This document shows positions 54,101 through 61,513 of a DNA stretch of 64,000 bases, in pieces. Numbering within the stretch: the first letter of the stretch is position 1; the number at the start of each line of letters is the position of its first letter. The stretch is from Aeromicrobium sp. Root472D3 (GTDB lineage: Bacteria > Actinomycetota > Actinomycetes > Propionibacteriales > Nocardioidaceae): assembly GCF_001426485.1 (NCBI RefSeq), contig NZ_LMET01000001.1:1788505-1852504 (forward strand), given 5' to 3'. A program made the position numbers and the translations under genes. The notes under the pieces were generated by a model that did not search any database, had not been told where the DNA came from, and worked only from the letters and a program-made list of their open reading frames with translations.

Positions 54101-55052
54101 CGACACGATGCTCGGCATGTACGAGCTGGGCGGCGGGTGGCTGCGTGTCGAGCAGGTCAAGATCGGTCGGCACGCCTTCGTCGGCAACTCCGGCATGACG
54201 GCGCCGGGTCGCAAGGTGCCCAAGGGCGGGCTCGTCGCGGTGCTGTCGGCGGCCCCCCAGCGCACCAAGGCCAAGAAGGGCACGTCGTGGCTCGGCAGCC
54301 CGCCGCAGAAGCTGCGTCGCACCGCCGGCGACGCCGACCTGTCGCGCACGCACGAGCCCGCCCGGCGCCTGCGGGTCGCGCGGGCCCTCATCGAGCTCGC
54401 TCGCGTCGTGCCGCTGGTGGGTGTCGCGCTCGCCGCCCTGGCCGCGGTCGTGGCGCAGGTCGTGGTGGCCGACCGGCTCGGGTGGTGGCAGGCCGCCGTG
54501 CTCGCGGGCGTCGTGATGATCGCGGTCGGCGCGGTCGCGGCCCTGGTCACGGCGCTGGCCAAGTGGGTGCTGGTCGGACGCGTCCGGGCGGGGGAGCACC
54601 CGCTGTGGAGCTCGTTTGTGTGGCGCAACGAGCTGGCCGACACCTTCGTCGAGCTGCTCGGCGCCCCGTGGATCGCCCGCAGCGCGTCCGGCACGCCCGT
54701 CCTCAACCTGTGGCTGCGCACGCTGGGCGCCCGGGTCGGCCGGGGCGTCTGGTGCGAGACGTACTGGCTGCCCGAGGCCGACCTGATCGTGCTGGGCGAC
54801 GGCACGACCGTCAACAGGGGCTGCGTGGTGCAGACGCACCTGTTCCATGATCGGATACTCAGCATGGACACGGTGACGTTGGAGAAGGGCTCGACCCTCG
54901 GACCGCACGGGGTGATCCTCCCCGCGGCGGCCCTGGGCTCGCACGCCACGATCGGACCGATGTCGCTGGTCATGCGCGGCGAGTCGGTGCCCCGCAAGAC
55001 GCGCTGGATCGGCAACCCCATCGGCCCCTGGGCCGAGGACGACGCCCAGTGA
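51171..55052 (+). CDS. Pls/PosA-type single-module NRPS (epsilon-poly-lysine synthetase-like)
   Basis: 1293 aa, GTG start. Adenylation domain about 30-510: IFTSGSTGTPKG (A3), FDASCEEMW (A4), NTYGPTEATV (A5), YRSGDLV (A7), GRADEQIKIGGRRIELGEID (A8), RTSGKIDRDAL (A10). A carrier domain follows with Ser538 in LGGGSLSAAQL as the phosphopantetheine site. The rest is an integral membrane region of several helix pairs interleaved with left-handed beta-helix (hexapeptide) segments such as ARIGAGAEIGAGSAV. There is no condensation or thioesterase domain. This is the layout of epsilon-poly-L-lysine synthetase and relatives, which join basic amino acids through side-chain amines. My alignment to GrsA gives specificity residues D-A-E-S-I-G-T-V-V-K, close to lysine codes. 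Product inferred, not proven. Confidence 0.85.
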   Translation: MTAPRLDAATSSLLRSSAAPGPRTLVDIVRQTALEAPDAPALDNGSGVLTYVEFCEAADAFAAELHERGVGRGDTVGVRVASGTIDLYVAIMGILVAGAAYVPVDVDDPDSRARTVFEEADVAAVVGNELVISSRKPAGAVADAEPPSTTDDAWVIFTSGSTGTPKGVAVTHRSAAAFVDAEAALFLQDAPLGPGDRVMAGLSVAFDASCEEMWLAWRHGACLVPAPRSLVKSGGDLGPWMIANGITVVSTVPTLVSLWPAGVLDDVRLLIVGGEACPPEIGDRLAGPDREVWNTYGPTEATVVACAAQLAPREPVRIGLPLAGWDLAVVDAQGVHVAPGETGELIIGGVGLARYLDPAKDAEKYAPMPTLGWERAYRSGDLVVFDPDGLVFGGRADEQIKIGGRRIELGEIDNALLGLPGVVAAAAAIRTTGAGNKILVGYVSTDETFDQRASLDILRRQMPEALVPRLGRLESMPTRTSGKIDRDALPWPLPGVASSASAAELAGTAAWLKDIWLELLGAVVTSPADDFFALGGGSLSAAQLVGRLREQFPEVTVADVYAHPSVAELAGTLDAMSTAQAPRNASVHPVRRSTQVAQVLLTIPLRTITGLRWLTWTAAGSHVVADVLGWTWLPQVSWAWIVVGALLLVTPPGRMTLAALAARLLLHGVEPGPHPRGGGVHLRLWLAEHVADELRAGSLSGASMLGLYARALGARVARDVDLHSLPPVTGLLTVATGASVEPEVDLTGHWIDGDTLHVGAVDIGADARIGVRSLLGPGARIGAGAEIGAGSAVFGDVPDGEYWSGAPARRIGPARGPQTTTRAPRHLGWTVAYGVAAVVLACLPVVAVVVGGLAVVPLVEPADGLGDAAVRLALASPVAAVVAFVTLSVLVVVVVRVQSIGLTSGTHAVHSRQAWQAWSVFRLMDDARTWLFPLYSSTLTPTWLRLLGARIGDGVEASTVLMLPALTSVNDGAFLADDTMLGMYELGGGWLRVEQVKIGRHAFVGNSGMTAPGRKVPKGGLVAVLSAAPQRTKAKKGTSWLGSPPQKLRRTAGDADLSRTHEPARRLRVARALIELARVVPLVGVALAALAAVVAQVVVADRLGWWQAAVLAGVVMIAVGAVAALVTALAKWVLVGRVRAGEHPLWSSFVWRNELADTFVELLGAPWIARSASGTPVLNLWLRTLGARVGRGVWCETYWLPEADLIVLGDGTTVNRGCVVQTHLFHDRILSMDTVTLEKGSTLGPHGVILPAAALGSHATIGPMSLVMRGESVPRKTRWIGNPIGPWAEDDAQ

Positions 55053-56371
55053 AGTCGCAGGCGGCCTCGGACCACACGATCGACCCGTACGTCCCGGGTC
55101 ACGGCGACCACTCGTTCGACGTCGACCACTACTCCCTCGAGCTGACGTACACCGTCGACTCCAACAGCCTGGGCGGTCGGGCCGTCATCACCGCCACCGC
55201 GATCGACGACCTGGAGCGCTTCGAGCTCGACCTCTACCACCTGCGCGTCTCGAAGGTCACGGTCGACGGCGCGCCGGCCGCCAAGTACACGCACCACAAG
55301 AGCCGGCTGGTCGTGCGCCCCAAGACGGCGATCGCGGCCGGCAGCTCGTTCACGGTCGTCGTGGCGTACGCCGGCTCGCCGCGCCCCATGCCGGGGCTGG
55401 ACGGCGACGCGGGCTGGGAGGAGCTCGCGGACGGCGTCATCGTGGCGTCCCAGCCGCACGGGGCCCCGTCGTGGTTCCCGTGCAACGACCGCCCGTCGAA
55501 CAAGGCGACGTACGAGATCGAGCTGACGGCCCCGGTCGGCTACGTCGTCGTCGCCAACGGCGTGCTCGAGAGCCAGCGCCGCCGGGCGGGCTCGGTCGTG
55601 TGGCGGCATGTCGAGAGCAGCCCCATGGCGACGTACCTCGCGACGGTGCAGATCGGCCGCTACGAGTCGGTCGAGGACTCCGGCCCCGTGCCGATCCGCA
55701 CGGTGTTCCCGGCCGGCACGCGGTCCGAGAGCGTCGCGGCGTTCGAGCGGCAGGGCGAGATGATGGCGCTGTTCGTGCGGTTGTTCGGCGCGTACCCCTT
55801 CGCGTCGTACACCGCGGTGATCACCGAGGACGAGCTCGAGATCCCCCTCGAGGCGCAGGGCCTGTCGGTGTTCGGCTCCAACTTCATGACCCGCGACTGG
55901 GAGCACCAGCGTCTCGTCGCGCACGAGCTGGCCCACCAGTGGTTCGGCAACAGCGTCACGCTCGCGCACTGGCGCGACATCTGGCTGCACGAGGGCTTCG
56001 CGTGCTACGCCGAGTGGCTGTGGTCGGAGGAGTCGGGCGGACCGTCGGCCGACGAGCAGGCCGAGGAGCACTGGGAGAAGCTCGACCAGCTCCCGCAGGA
56101 CCTCGTCCTCGGCGACCCCGGGCCCGACCTGATGTTCGACGACCGTCTCTACAAGCGCGGCGCCCTGCTGCTGCACGCGCTGCGCCTGACGGTCGGCGAC
56201 GACGACTTCTTCACGCTGCTGCGCACGTGGACGACCCGCTACGCGACGGGCTCGGTCGTGACCGAGGAGTTCGTGGCCGTCGCGGCCGAGCTGTGCGGCG
56301 CGGCGGTCGGTCCGCTGTTCGACGCCTGGCTGCGCGGCACCGTGCTGCCGGAGCTGCCTACCGCGTCGTGA
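55049..56371 (+). CDS. M1-family metallopeptidase, likely polymer-degrading
   Basis: 440 aa, GTG start overlapping the NRPS stop (GTGA). The M1 N-terminal beta domain (DHYSLELTYTVDS, SWFPCNDRPSNKATYEIEL) and the gluzincin site VAHELAHQWFGNSVT (His292) with the third ligand Glu in WLHEGFACYAEWLW. No signal peptide is seen. At about half the length of full aminopeptidase N, it has only the first two domains. Translational coupling to the Pls-like synthetase suggests a role in trimming or degrading the polymer or in self-protection; zinc aminopeptidases that degrade epsilon-poly-lysine are known from producers. The link here is inference from position. Confidence 0.87.
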   Translation: MKSQAASDHTIDPYVPGHGDHSFDVDHYSLELTYTVDSNSLGGRAVITATAIDDLERFELDLYHLRVSKVTVDGAPAAKYTHHKSRLVVRPKTAIAAGSSFTVVVAYAGSPRPMPGLDGDAGWEELADGVIVASQPHGAPSWFPCNDRPSNKATYEIELTAPVGYVVVANGVLESQRRRAGSVVWRHVESSPMATYLATVQIGRYESVEDSGPVPIRTVFPAGTRSESVAAFERQGEMMALFVRLFGAYPFASYTAVITEDELEIPLEAQGLSVFGSNFMTRDWEHQRLVAHELAHQWFGNSVTLAHWRDIWLHEGFACYAEWLWSEESGGPSADEQAEEHWEKLDQLPQDLVLGDPGPDLMFDDRLYKRGALLLHALRLTVGDDDFFTLLRTWTTRYATGSVVTEEFVAVAAELCGAAVGPLFDAWLRGTVLPELPTAS

Positions 56372-56843
56372 CGTCCAGGGGCCGTCCGGTCAGCACCGTC
56401 ACTGCGGCCACGCAGCCGTCGGGGGCCGGCAGGTCGAGCGTCCGTCGGTCCACGTCGAGCGAGGCCGGGTCGATCGTCAGACCGTGACCCGTCGCCTTGA
56501 CGAGCGACTCGGCCCGCACCCAGTCGACGAGGTCGTTGGGGGCGGCGGGCCCGGCCTCCTCGACGTCGACGCCTACGTCGCCGACGTCGGTGACGGCCAC
56601 CACCGCCCGGCCGCGCGAGCGTGCCAGGCTGACGAACACGTGGGCCGCACCCGGCTCGCGCACGACCCGCGGCTGGCCGTGCCGGTCGCTGCCGCACGTG
56701 CGGCACGCGCGGACGACGCGGACGCCGTCGGTCGTCCCGGTCACGTCGCCCACGAGACGTTCGAGCAGCGTGTCGTCGAGCTCCGCCGCAGCCACCCACG
56801 TCACGTGCACGAGTCCGCGGGCGTCGTCAGGGGTCACCAGCAC
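56358..56843 (-). CDS. 4'-phosphopantetheinyl transferase (Sfp type)
   Basis: 161 aa from a GTG. It shows the two PPTase motifs in order: VGDVGVDVEEAG (Mg-binding Asp and Glu) and WVRAESLVKATGHGL (the W-x-x-x-E-x-x-x-K-x-x-G-x-G-L motif), preceded by VFVSLARSRGRAVVAV, the family's His-Ser-like strand. Shorter than Sfp but complete in the core. It should activate the carrier Ser of the NRPS next door. It is convergent with the M1 gene, overlapping its 3' end by 14 bp. Not operonic, but the pairing supports a functional cluster. Confidence 0.85.
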   Translation of the reverse strand: MLVTPDDARGLVHVTWVAAAELDDTLLERLVGDVTGTTDGVRVVRACRTCGSDRHGQPRVVREPGAAHVFVSLARSRGRAVVAVTDVGDVGVDVEEAGPAAPNDLVDWVRAESLVKATGHGLTIDPASLDVDRRTLDLPAPDGCVAAVTVLTGRPLDVTTR

Positions 56844-56930
56844 GGTGTATCACGGTGCGGCGGACGGCCGGGGGCCGTGCATGTCCGATACTCGCCAGTG
56901 ACTGTCGGTGGGGACCGTCATGATGGAGGC

Positions 56931-58376
56931 ATGCACACCGATCACGAGCGCTGCTTCAGGGCGGTCCAGGCCCGTGACGAGCGCTTCGACGGGGTGTTCT
57001 ACACCGCGGTGTCGACGACCGGCATCTACTGCCGGCCGTCGTGTCCCGCCGTCACGCCCAAGCCCGGCAACGTCACGTTCCACGCCTCGGCCGCCGCGGC
57101 GCAGGAGGCCGGTTACCGCGCGTGCCGCCGGTGCCGTCCCGACACGACGCCCGGCTCGCCGGAGTGGGACGTGCGGGCCGACGCGGTCGGCCGCGCGATG
57201 CAGCTGATCGGCGACGGCGTCGTCGAGCGCGAGGGGGTCGACGGCCTGGCCGATCGTCTCGGCTACAGCAGCCGCCACGTCACGCGGCTGCTGACCGACG
57301 AGCTCGGTGCCGGCCCGCTCGCGATCGCACGCAGCAACCGCTCGCACGCGGCCCGGGTGCTGATCGAGACGACCGACATGCCGATGGCCGACGTCGCGTT
57401 CGCCGCGGGATTCTCGTCGATCCGCCAGTTCAACGAGTCGGTGCGGCAGACGTACGCGCTCACCCCGACGCAGATGCGGGGCCGCCGCCGGACCACGCCC
57501 ACGGGCCGCATCACGGTGCGCCTGGCCGTGCGGCAGCCGTTCCACGCCGACGCGATGCTCGACTTCCTCGCGGCGCACGTGCTGCCGGGCGTCGAGGCGA
57601 TCCACGACTCCACGTACGTCCGGGTGCTGAGGCTCCCTCACGGCCTCGGCGTCATGGCGCTGACCCTGCACACCGACCACGTCGCCTGCGAGCTCGAGCT
57701 GGCCGACCTGCGCGACACCGCGGTCGCGATCGGTCGCGCGCGCCGCATGCTCGACCTCGACGCCGACCCGGTCGCGATCGACGGCGTCCTCGGTGCCGAT
57801 CCCCAGCTGCGCGACCTCGTGGCGTCCGCACCCGGTCTGCGCGTCCCGTCGCACGTCGACGGCTTCGAGGTGGCCGTGCGCACGATCGTCGGGCAGCAGG
57901 TCTCGGTCGCCGGCGCCAACACGGTCCTGGGTCGTCAGGTGCCGCTGCGCGGCACGCCCGTCGACTTCGAGCTCGCGAGGGCCGTCGGACTGACGCACGC
58001 GTTCCCGACGCCCGAGGCCCTCGCGGGCGCCGACCCCACCGACATGGGCATGCCGCACGCACGCGCCCGCACGATCGTGGGCCTCGCGCACGCCGTCGCC
58101 GGCGGCGAGCTCGAGCTCGCCCCGGGCGGTGACCGTGACGCTGTGCGCGCCCAGCTGCTCGCGATGCGCGGCATCGGCCCGTGGACCGCCGACTACGTCG
58201 TCATGCGCGCGCTGGCCCATCCCGACGTCCTCCTCACGACCGATCTCGTGCTCCGTCGCGAGCTCGACCGGCGAGGCATCGCCGATGCCGACACCGAGCG
58301 CTGGCGGCCGTGGCGCTCGTACGCCGGCATGCACCTGTGGCGGGCGACCGCCGCGTTCGAAGGGATCCGACCATGA
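56931..58376 (+). CDS. AdaA-AlkA fusion: methylphosphotriester-sensing regulator and 3-methyladenine glycosylase
   Basis: 481 aa. N-terminal Ada zinc domain with Cys34, Cys38, Cys65 and Cys68 ([16 protein letters not shown]); Cys34 is expected to accept the methyl group. An AraC-type HTH follows ([36 protein letters not shown]). The C-terminal half is an AlkA-type HhH-GPD glycosylase ([31 protein letters not shown]) with the catalytic Asp in [11 protein letters not shown]. It both senses alkylation damage and removes alkylated bases. ATGA overlap with ogt. A conserved fusion in actinobacteria. Confidence 0.94.
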   Translation: MHTDHERCFRAVQARDERFDGVFYTAVSTTGIYCRPSCPAVTPKPGNVTFHASAAAAQEAGYRACRRCRPDTTPGSPEWDVRADAVGRAMQLIGDGVVEREGVDGLADRLGYSSRHVTRLLTDELGAGPLAIARSNRSHAARVLIETTDMPMADVAFAAGFSSIRQFNESVRQTYALTPTQMRGRRRTTPTGRITVRLAVRQPFHADAMLDFLAAHVLPGVEAIHDSTYVRVLRLPHGLGVMALTLHTDHVACELELADLRDTAVAIGRARRMLDLDADPVAIDGVLGADPQLRDLVASAPGLRVPSHVDGFEVAVRTIVGQQVSVAGANTVLGRQVPLRGTPVDFELARAVGLTHAFPTPEALAGADPTDMGMPHARARTIVGLAHAVAGGELELAPGGDRDAVRAQLLAMRGIGPWTADYVVMRALAHPDVLLTTDLVLRRELDRRGIADADTERWRPWRSYAGMHLWRATAAFEGIRP

Positions 58377-58837
58377 CGACCCGCTGGATCGACTCACCCA
58401 TCGGCGGCCTGCGCATCCACACCTCCGCGGGCCTGGTCACCGCGATCGGCTTCGGGGCCGACGCGCCGCGGGGCGAGCAGGCGTCCGACCCGCTGCTCGA
58501 CCGTGCCGAGCAGCAGCTCGGAGAGTACTTCGCGGGGGAGCGGACGCGGTTCGACCTGCCGCTGGCCAGCGACGGCACCGAGTTCCAGAAGAAGGTGTGG
58601 TCCGAGCTGCTGCGCATCCCGTACGGCGAGACCGCGAGCTACGGCGAGATCGCGCGACGTCTCGGCTACGAGCCGGGCATCTCGCGTGCCGTCGGCGCCG
58701 CCAACGGTGCCAACCCGCTCCCGATCGTCGTCCCGTGCCACCGCGTGATCGGTGCCGACGGATCGCTGACGGGCTACGCGGGCGGTGTCGATCGCAAGCG
58801 GACCCTGCTCGACCTGGAGCGTCCGGGCCTGTTCTGA
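58373..58837 (+). CDS. ogt: methylated-DNA--protein-cysteine methyltransferase
   Basis: 154 aa. Suicide repair enzyme for O6-alkylguanine. The acceptor Cys122 is in [37 protein letters not shown] is the DNA-binding helix-turn-helix and Arg finger region. Start overlaps the AdaA-AlkA stop, so both are made from one adaptive-response transcript. Confidence 0.95.
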   Translation: MTTRWIDSPIGGLRIHTSAGLVTAIGFGADAPRGEQASDPLLDRAEQQLGEYFAGERTRFDLPLASDGTEFQKKVWSELLRIPYGETASYGEIARRLGYEPGISRAVGAANGANPLPIVVPCHRVIGADGSLTGYAGGVDRKRTLLDLERPGLF

Positions 58838-58907
58838 GACGTCCGTCGAGCACGGTTCACGCAGATCCGCCATGATGCTGCCAGCAGCACACCGGACGGA
58901 GGACACG

Positions 58908-59342
58908 ATGGCCGACAGGCAGGCGCTCGAGGCGCAGCTCGAACTCGCGACCACGACGGTCGAGGAGCTCAACGCCCAGGTCACGGCGCTGAGGGCGCGC
59001 GTCGAGATGCTCGAGGGCCAGGTCGACACCTGGAAGCGCCGCGCGGCCAAGCACAAGTCGCGGGTCGAGAAGGTCACCCGGCGGGCCGAGCGCGCGATCG
59101 CGGACGCGGCCGAGATGGCCAAGAAGCGGTCGGCGGCCAAGAGCGAGAAGAAGCTCCGTCAGGCCATCGCCGATCACGCCGGCGACGACCGACCACGGGC
59201 CGAGCCGCTGGCGCTGAAGGACGCCCCCGAGCTGCCCGAGGCGACGTGGACCGTGACCCGCCTGCGCGCCGCCGCCCGCGAGCAGGGGGTGCCCCGCTAC
59301 TCACGGATGAGCCGCGACGAGCTGCTCGCCGTGCTGATCTGA
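58908..59342 (+). CDS. coiled-coil protein with C-terminal Rho-N/SAP-like motif (A)
   Basis: 144 aa; the ATG at 58908 has GGAGGA upstream. Residues about 5-45 form a coiled coil (LEAQLELATTTVEELNAQV), followed by a Lys/Arg-rich helix (KRRAAKHKSRVEKVTRRAE) and an acidic linker. The C-terminal 30 residues (LRAAAREQGVPRYSRMSRDE, then LLAVLI) form a small Rho-N/SAP-like helical motif that commonly binds nucleic acid. It is a paralogue, in the C-terminal motif, of the next gene. Possibly nucleoid-associated (inference). Confidence 0.65.
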   Translation: MADRQALEAQLELATTTVEELNAQVTALRARVEMLEGQVDTWKRRAAKHKSRVEKVTRRAERAIADAAEMAKKRSAAKSEKKLRQAIADHAGDDRPRAEPLALKDAPELPEATWTVTRLRAAAREQGVPRYSRMSRDELLAVLI

Positions 59343-59401
59343 TCGATCTGTTCACCTTGGGGTGCGACGATCTGCCCCTGACATCTCACCGGAGGAGCCT
59401 C

Positions 59402-59974
59402 ATGGCCGCCAAGAACAAGACCACGTCCGCCCCGAAGATCAAGCCGCCGAAGGCCCCCAAGGCCTCCAAGGCGCCCAAGGCTCCGAAGGAGGCCAAGGCC
59501 TCGAAGAAGTCGAGGGCCGCCCAGGACGACACCGAGCTCGTGGCCGCCCGCGCGACGATCAAGACGCTCAAGGCCACGGTCACGTCCCTCGAGAAGAGCG
59601 TCGCGAAGCTCGAGCGGAAGACGTCCGAGCTCAAGGCGGAGGCCAAGAAGCTGCGCGCGACCGCCTCGGCCTCGGTCAAGAAGGCCAAGAAGGCCAAGGA
59701 CGACGGCTCGAAGAAGGTCAGGCAGACCGTCGAGTCCGTCGTGCGGCACGACGCCCCGGCGGCGGAGCCCGCCGCCGAGACCGCGCCGGTCGAGACCGCG
59801 CCGGTCGAGACCGCCGCCCCCGCCGACTCGGCCCTGCCGGCCGAGCCCGTCGAGCCGGCGGCCCCGGCCGCGTCCGAGCGCACCGTCGCGCAGCTGCGGG
59901 CCGCCGCGCGCCAGCAGGGCGTCCCGGGCTACTCGCGCATGCGCAAGGACCAGCTGATCGCCGCCCTGGCCTGA
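59402..59974 (+). CDS. Lys/Ala-rich coiled-coil protein with C-terminal Rho-N/SAP-like motif (B)
   Basis: 190 aa; CACCGGAGGAGCC precedes the ATG. The N-terminus is a Lys/Pro/Ala-rich tail like histone H1 (APKIKPPKAPKASKAPKAPK), then a coiled coil (LKATVTSLEKSVAKLERKTS), a second basic stretch (ASVKKAKKAKDDGSKK), an acidic Ala/Pro linker with a duplicated ETAPVETAPVETA segment, and the same C-terminal motif as the upstream gene (LRAAARQQGVPGYSRMRKDQ, then LIAALA). Probably DNA-binding and nucleoid-associated. No annotated family recognised with certainty. Confidence 0.65.
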   Translation: MAAKNKTTSAPKIKPPKAPKASKAPKAPKEAKASKKSRAAQDDTELVAARATIKTLKATVTSLEKSVAKLERKTSELKAEAKKLRATASASVKKAKKAKDDGSKKVRQTVESVVRHDAPAAEPAAETAPVETAPVETAAPADSALPAEPVEPAAPAASERTVAQLRAAARQQGVPGYSRMRKDQLIAALA

Positions 59975-59980
59975 CCCGCC

Positions 59981-60030
59981 CGGACGCCGTCCCGCGAGCG
60001 CGCCCCGGCGCGCGGGCGGGACGGCGTCCG
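59981..60030 (+). terminator. terminator after the coiled-coil gene pair
   Basis: Perfect 15-bp arms (59981-59995 and 60016-60030) starting 6 nt after the stop; loop itself GC-rich. Confidence 0.85.
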
Positions 60031-60081
60031 CCTGTGGACGAGCGCCTCGACGGATCGGGCGGTCCGCAGCAGTCTCGGAGC

Positions 60082-60525
60082 ATGACCGACCAGACCCCTC
60101 CCGCGCTCCCGCGACCCGACCAGCTGCCGCCCGTCCGCGCCGTCGCCGACCTCGACCGCCTGTGGCGCTCGCTCAAGGGCCCGTGGGGCTTCTCGCGACC
60201 GCAGGTGTGGTGCGTCGTGCTCGGGCCGGTGGGCGAGTGGACGTCGATCCTGCTGAAGATCGACGACTGCCCCGAGCGCCCCGACGTCGAGCAGGTCGCC
60301 AACCTGCTGGGCGTGCTGACGTCGGTGGTGCTCGACAGCGTGCCGGGCGGCTCGGTGGCGCTGCTGTACGCGCGCCCGGGCGGCGACGACCAGCACGCGG
60401 GCGACCGCCTGTGGGCGCGCGAGCTCGACGCGGCCGGCCGTCGCGTGCCTGTCGACGTCTGGCCCGTCTTCCTCGCCAACGACGACCGCGTTCGCATCGT
60501 GGCCCCCGACGACCTCGCGGCCTAG
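60082..60525 (+). CDS. hypothetical protein
   Basis: 147 aa from an ATG preceded by a weak CGGAG. Sequence shows PWGFSRPQVWCVVLGPVGEWTSILLKI as a beta-rich core, a helix VEQVANLLGVLTSVVLD and a strand SVALLYARPG, suggesting a small alpha/beta domain. C-terminal half has WARELDAAGRRVPVDVWPVF. The family is not recognised. There is no signal peptide. Monocistronic between two terminator-like hairpins. Confidence 0.6.
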   Translation: MTDQTPPALPRPDQLPPVRAVADLDRLWRSLKGPWGFSRPQVWCVVLGPVGEWTSILLKIDDCPERPDVEQVANLLGVLTSVVLDSVPGGSVALLYARPGGDDQHAGDRLWARELDAAGRRVPVDVWPVFLANDDRVRIVAPDDLAA

Positions 60526-60652
60526 CAACCGCTGGACGTCATCTCGGGCGTCGTCCAGACGCCGCGAGCGCGATGACGTCGTGACGTCGGCCGTGCGCAC
60601 CGCTCGCGAGGTGTCGACGTCCGACAGACCCGGCGCCCCGACTCGGACGTCA

Positions 60653-60684
60653 TCCCGAGCGAGGGCTGTGCAGGCCGCTCGGGA
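60653..60684. terminator. hairpin between hypothetical gene and ndgR
   Basis: TCCCGAGCG (60653-60661) and CGCTCGGGA (60676-60684) form a 9-bp stem with a 14-nt loop, downstream of the convergent genes at 60525 and 60701. Likely shared terminator. Confidence 0.6.
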
Positions 60685-60700
60685 CGACCTCCGAGCGGGC

Positions 60701-61417
60701 TCACGACGAGCGACGCAGGCTCTGCGACAGACGCTCGGCCGCGGCGACGACGGCGGGGGCGTGCATGCGTCCCGGCTGGCGCGTCAGTCGCTCGAGCGGT
60801 CCCGACACCGACACCGCGGCGACGACCTTGCCCGAGGGGGAGCGCACGGGCGCCGACACCGAGCCGACGCCGTTCTCGCGCTCGCCGACGCTCTGCGCCC
60901 AGCCGCGGCGACGGACGGCCGACAGCTCGGCGGCCGAGAACGTCGCCTTGAGCAGTCCCTTGTTCATGCGCTCGGGGTCCTCCCACGACAGCAGGATCTG
61001 TGCGGCCGAGCCGGCCGCCATCGTCAGCTGGCCGCCGACGGGGATCGAGTCGCGCAGCCCGGTCGGACGATCCGCGGCGGCGACGCACACGCGGAAGTCC
61101 CCCTGGCGGCGGAACAGCTGCGCCGACTCGCCGGTGATGTCGCGCAACCGGGCCAGCACGGGACCGGCAGCGGCGAGCAGGCGGTCCTCGCCGGCGGCGG
61201 CGGCGAGCTCGCCGAGGCGGGGGCCGAGGATGAACCGTCCCTGCATGTCGCGGGCCACCAGACGGTGGTGCTCGAGGGCCACGGCGAGGCGGTGTGCCGT
61301 CGGGCGCGCGAGGCCCGTGCTCGCCACGAGACCCGCGAGGGTCGCCGGTCCGGGCTCGAGCGCCGCGAGCACCATCGCGGCTTTGTCGAGAACGCCGACT
61401 CCGCTAGAGTTGTCCAT
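60701..61417 (-). CDS. ndgR: IclR-family regulator of leuCD (NdgR/LtbR type)
   Basis: 238 aa. Winged helix ASTGLARPTAHRLAVALEHH and an effector domain with FRVCVAAADRPTGLRDSIPVG, GSAAQILLSW, RRRGWAQSVGERENGVGSV and SGPLERLTRQ. This protein, divergent from leuC, is the conserved actinobacterial amino-acid-responsive regulator called NdgR in Streptomyces and LtbR in Corynebacterium. It is expected to control leuCD and itself from the 96-bp intergenic region, where a GATAC/GTATC dyad lies 6 bp from its start codon. Confidence 0.9.
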   Translation of the reverse strand: MDNSSGVGVLDKAAMVLAALEPGPATLAGLVASTGLARPTAHRLAVALEHHRLVARDMQGRFILGPRLGELAAAAGEDRLLAAAGPVLARLRDITGESAQLFRRQGDFRVCVAAADRPTGLRDSIPVGGQLTMAAGSAAQILLSWEDPERMNKGLLKATFSAAELSAVRRRGWAQSVGERENGVGSVSAPVRSPSGKVVAAVSVSGPLERLTRQPGRMHAPAVVAAAERLSQSLRRSS

Positions 61418-61422
61418 GACTT

Positions 61423-61436
61423 GATACTGCCGTATC
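61423..61436. promoter_or_regulatory. dyad in the ndgR-leuC intergenic region
   Basis: GATAC-TGCC-GTATC, a 5-bp-arm dyad next to the ndgR start. Candidate NdgR operator or promoter element. Confidence 0.45.
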
Positions 61437-61513
61437 GCATTGTGAGACGCAAGTGCCTGCAATCGCGGCACTGACGACCGGGTCCTGCGGCGCAGGAGAA
61501 CGAGGAGAGCACC

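Noticed and set aside
51026-54850. Overlapping 1274-aa open frame on the plus strand within the NRPS gene.
   Set aside because: Arg/Gly/Ala-dominated sequence without motifs; the other frame carries all A-domain core motifs. It is a third-position GC shadow.
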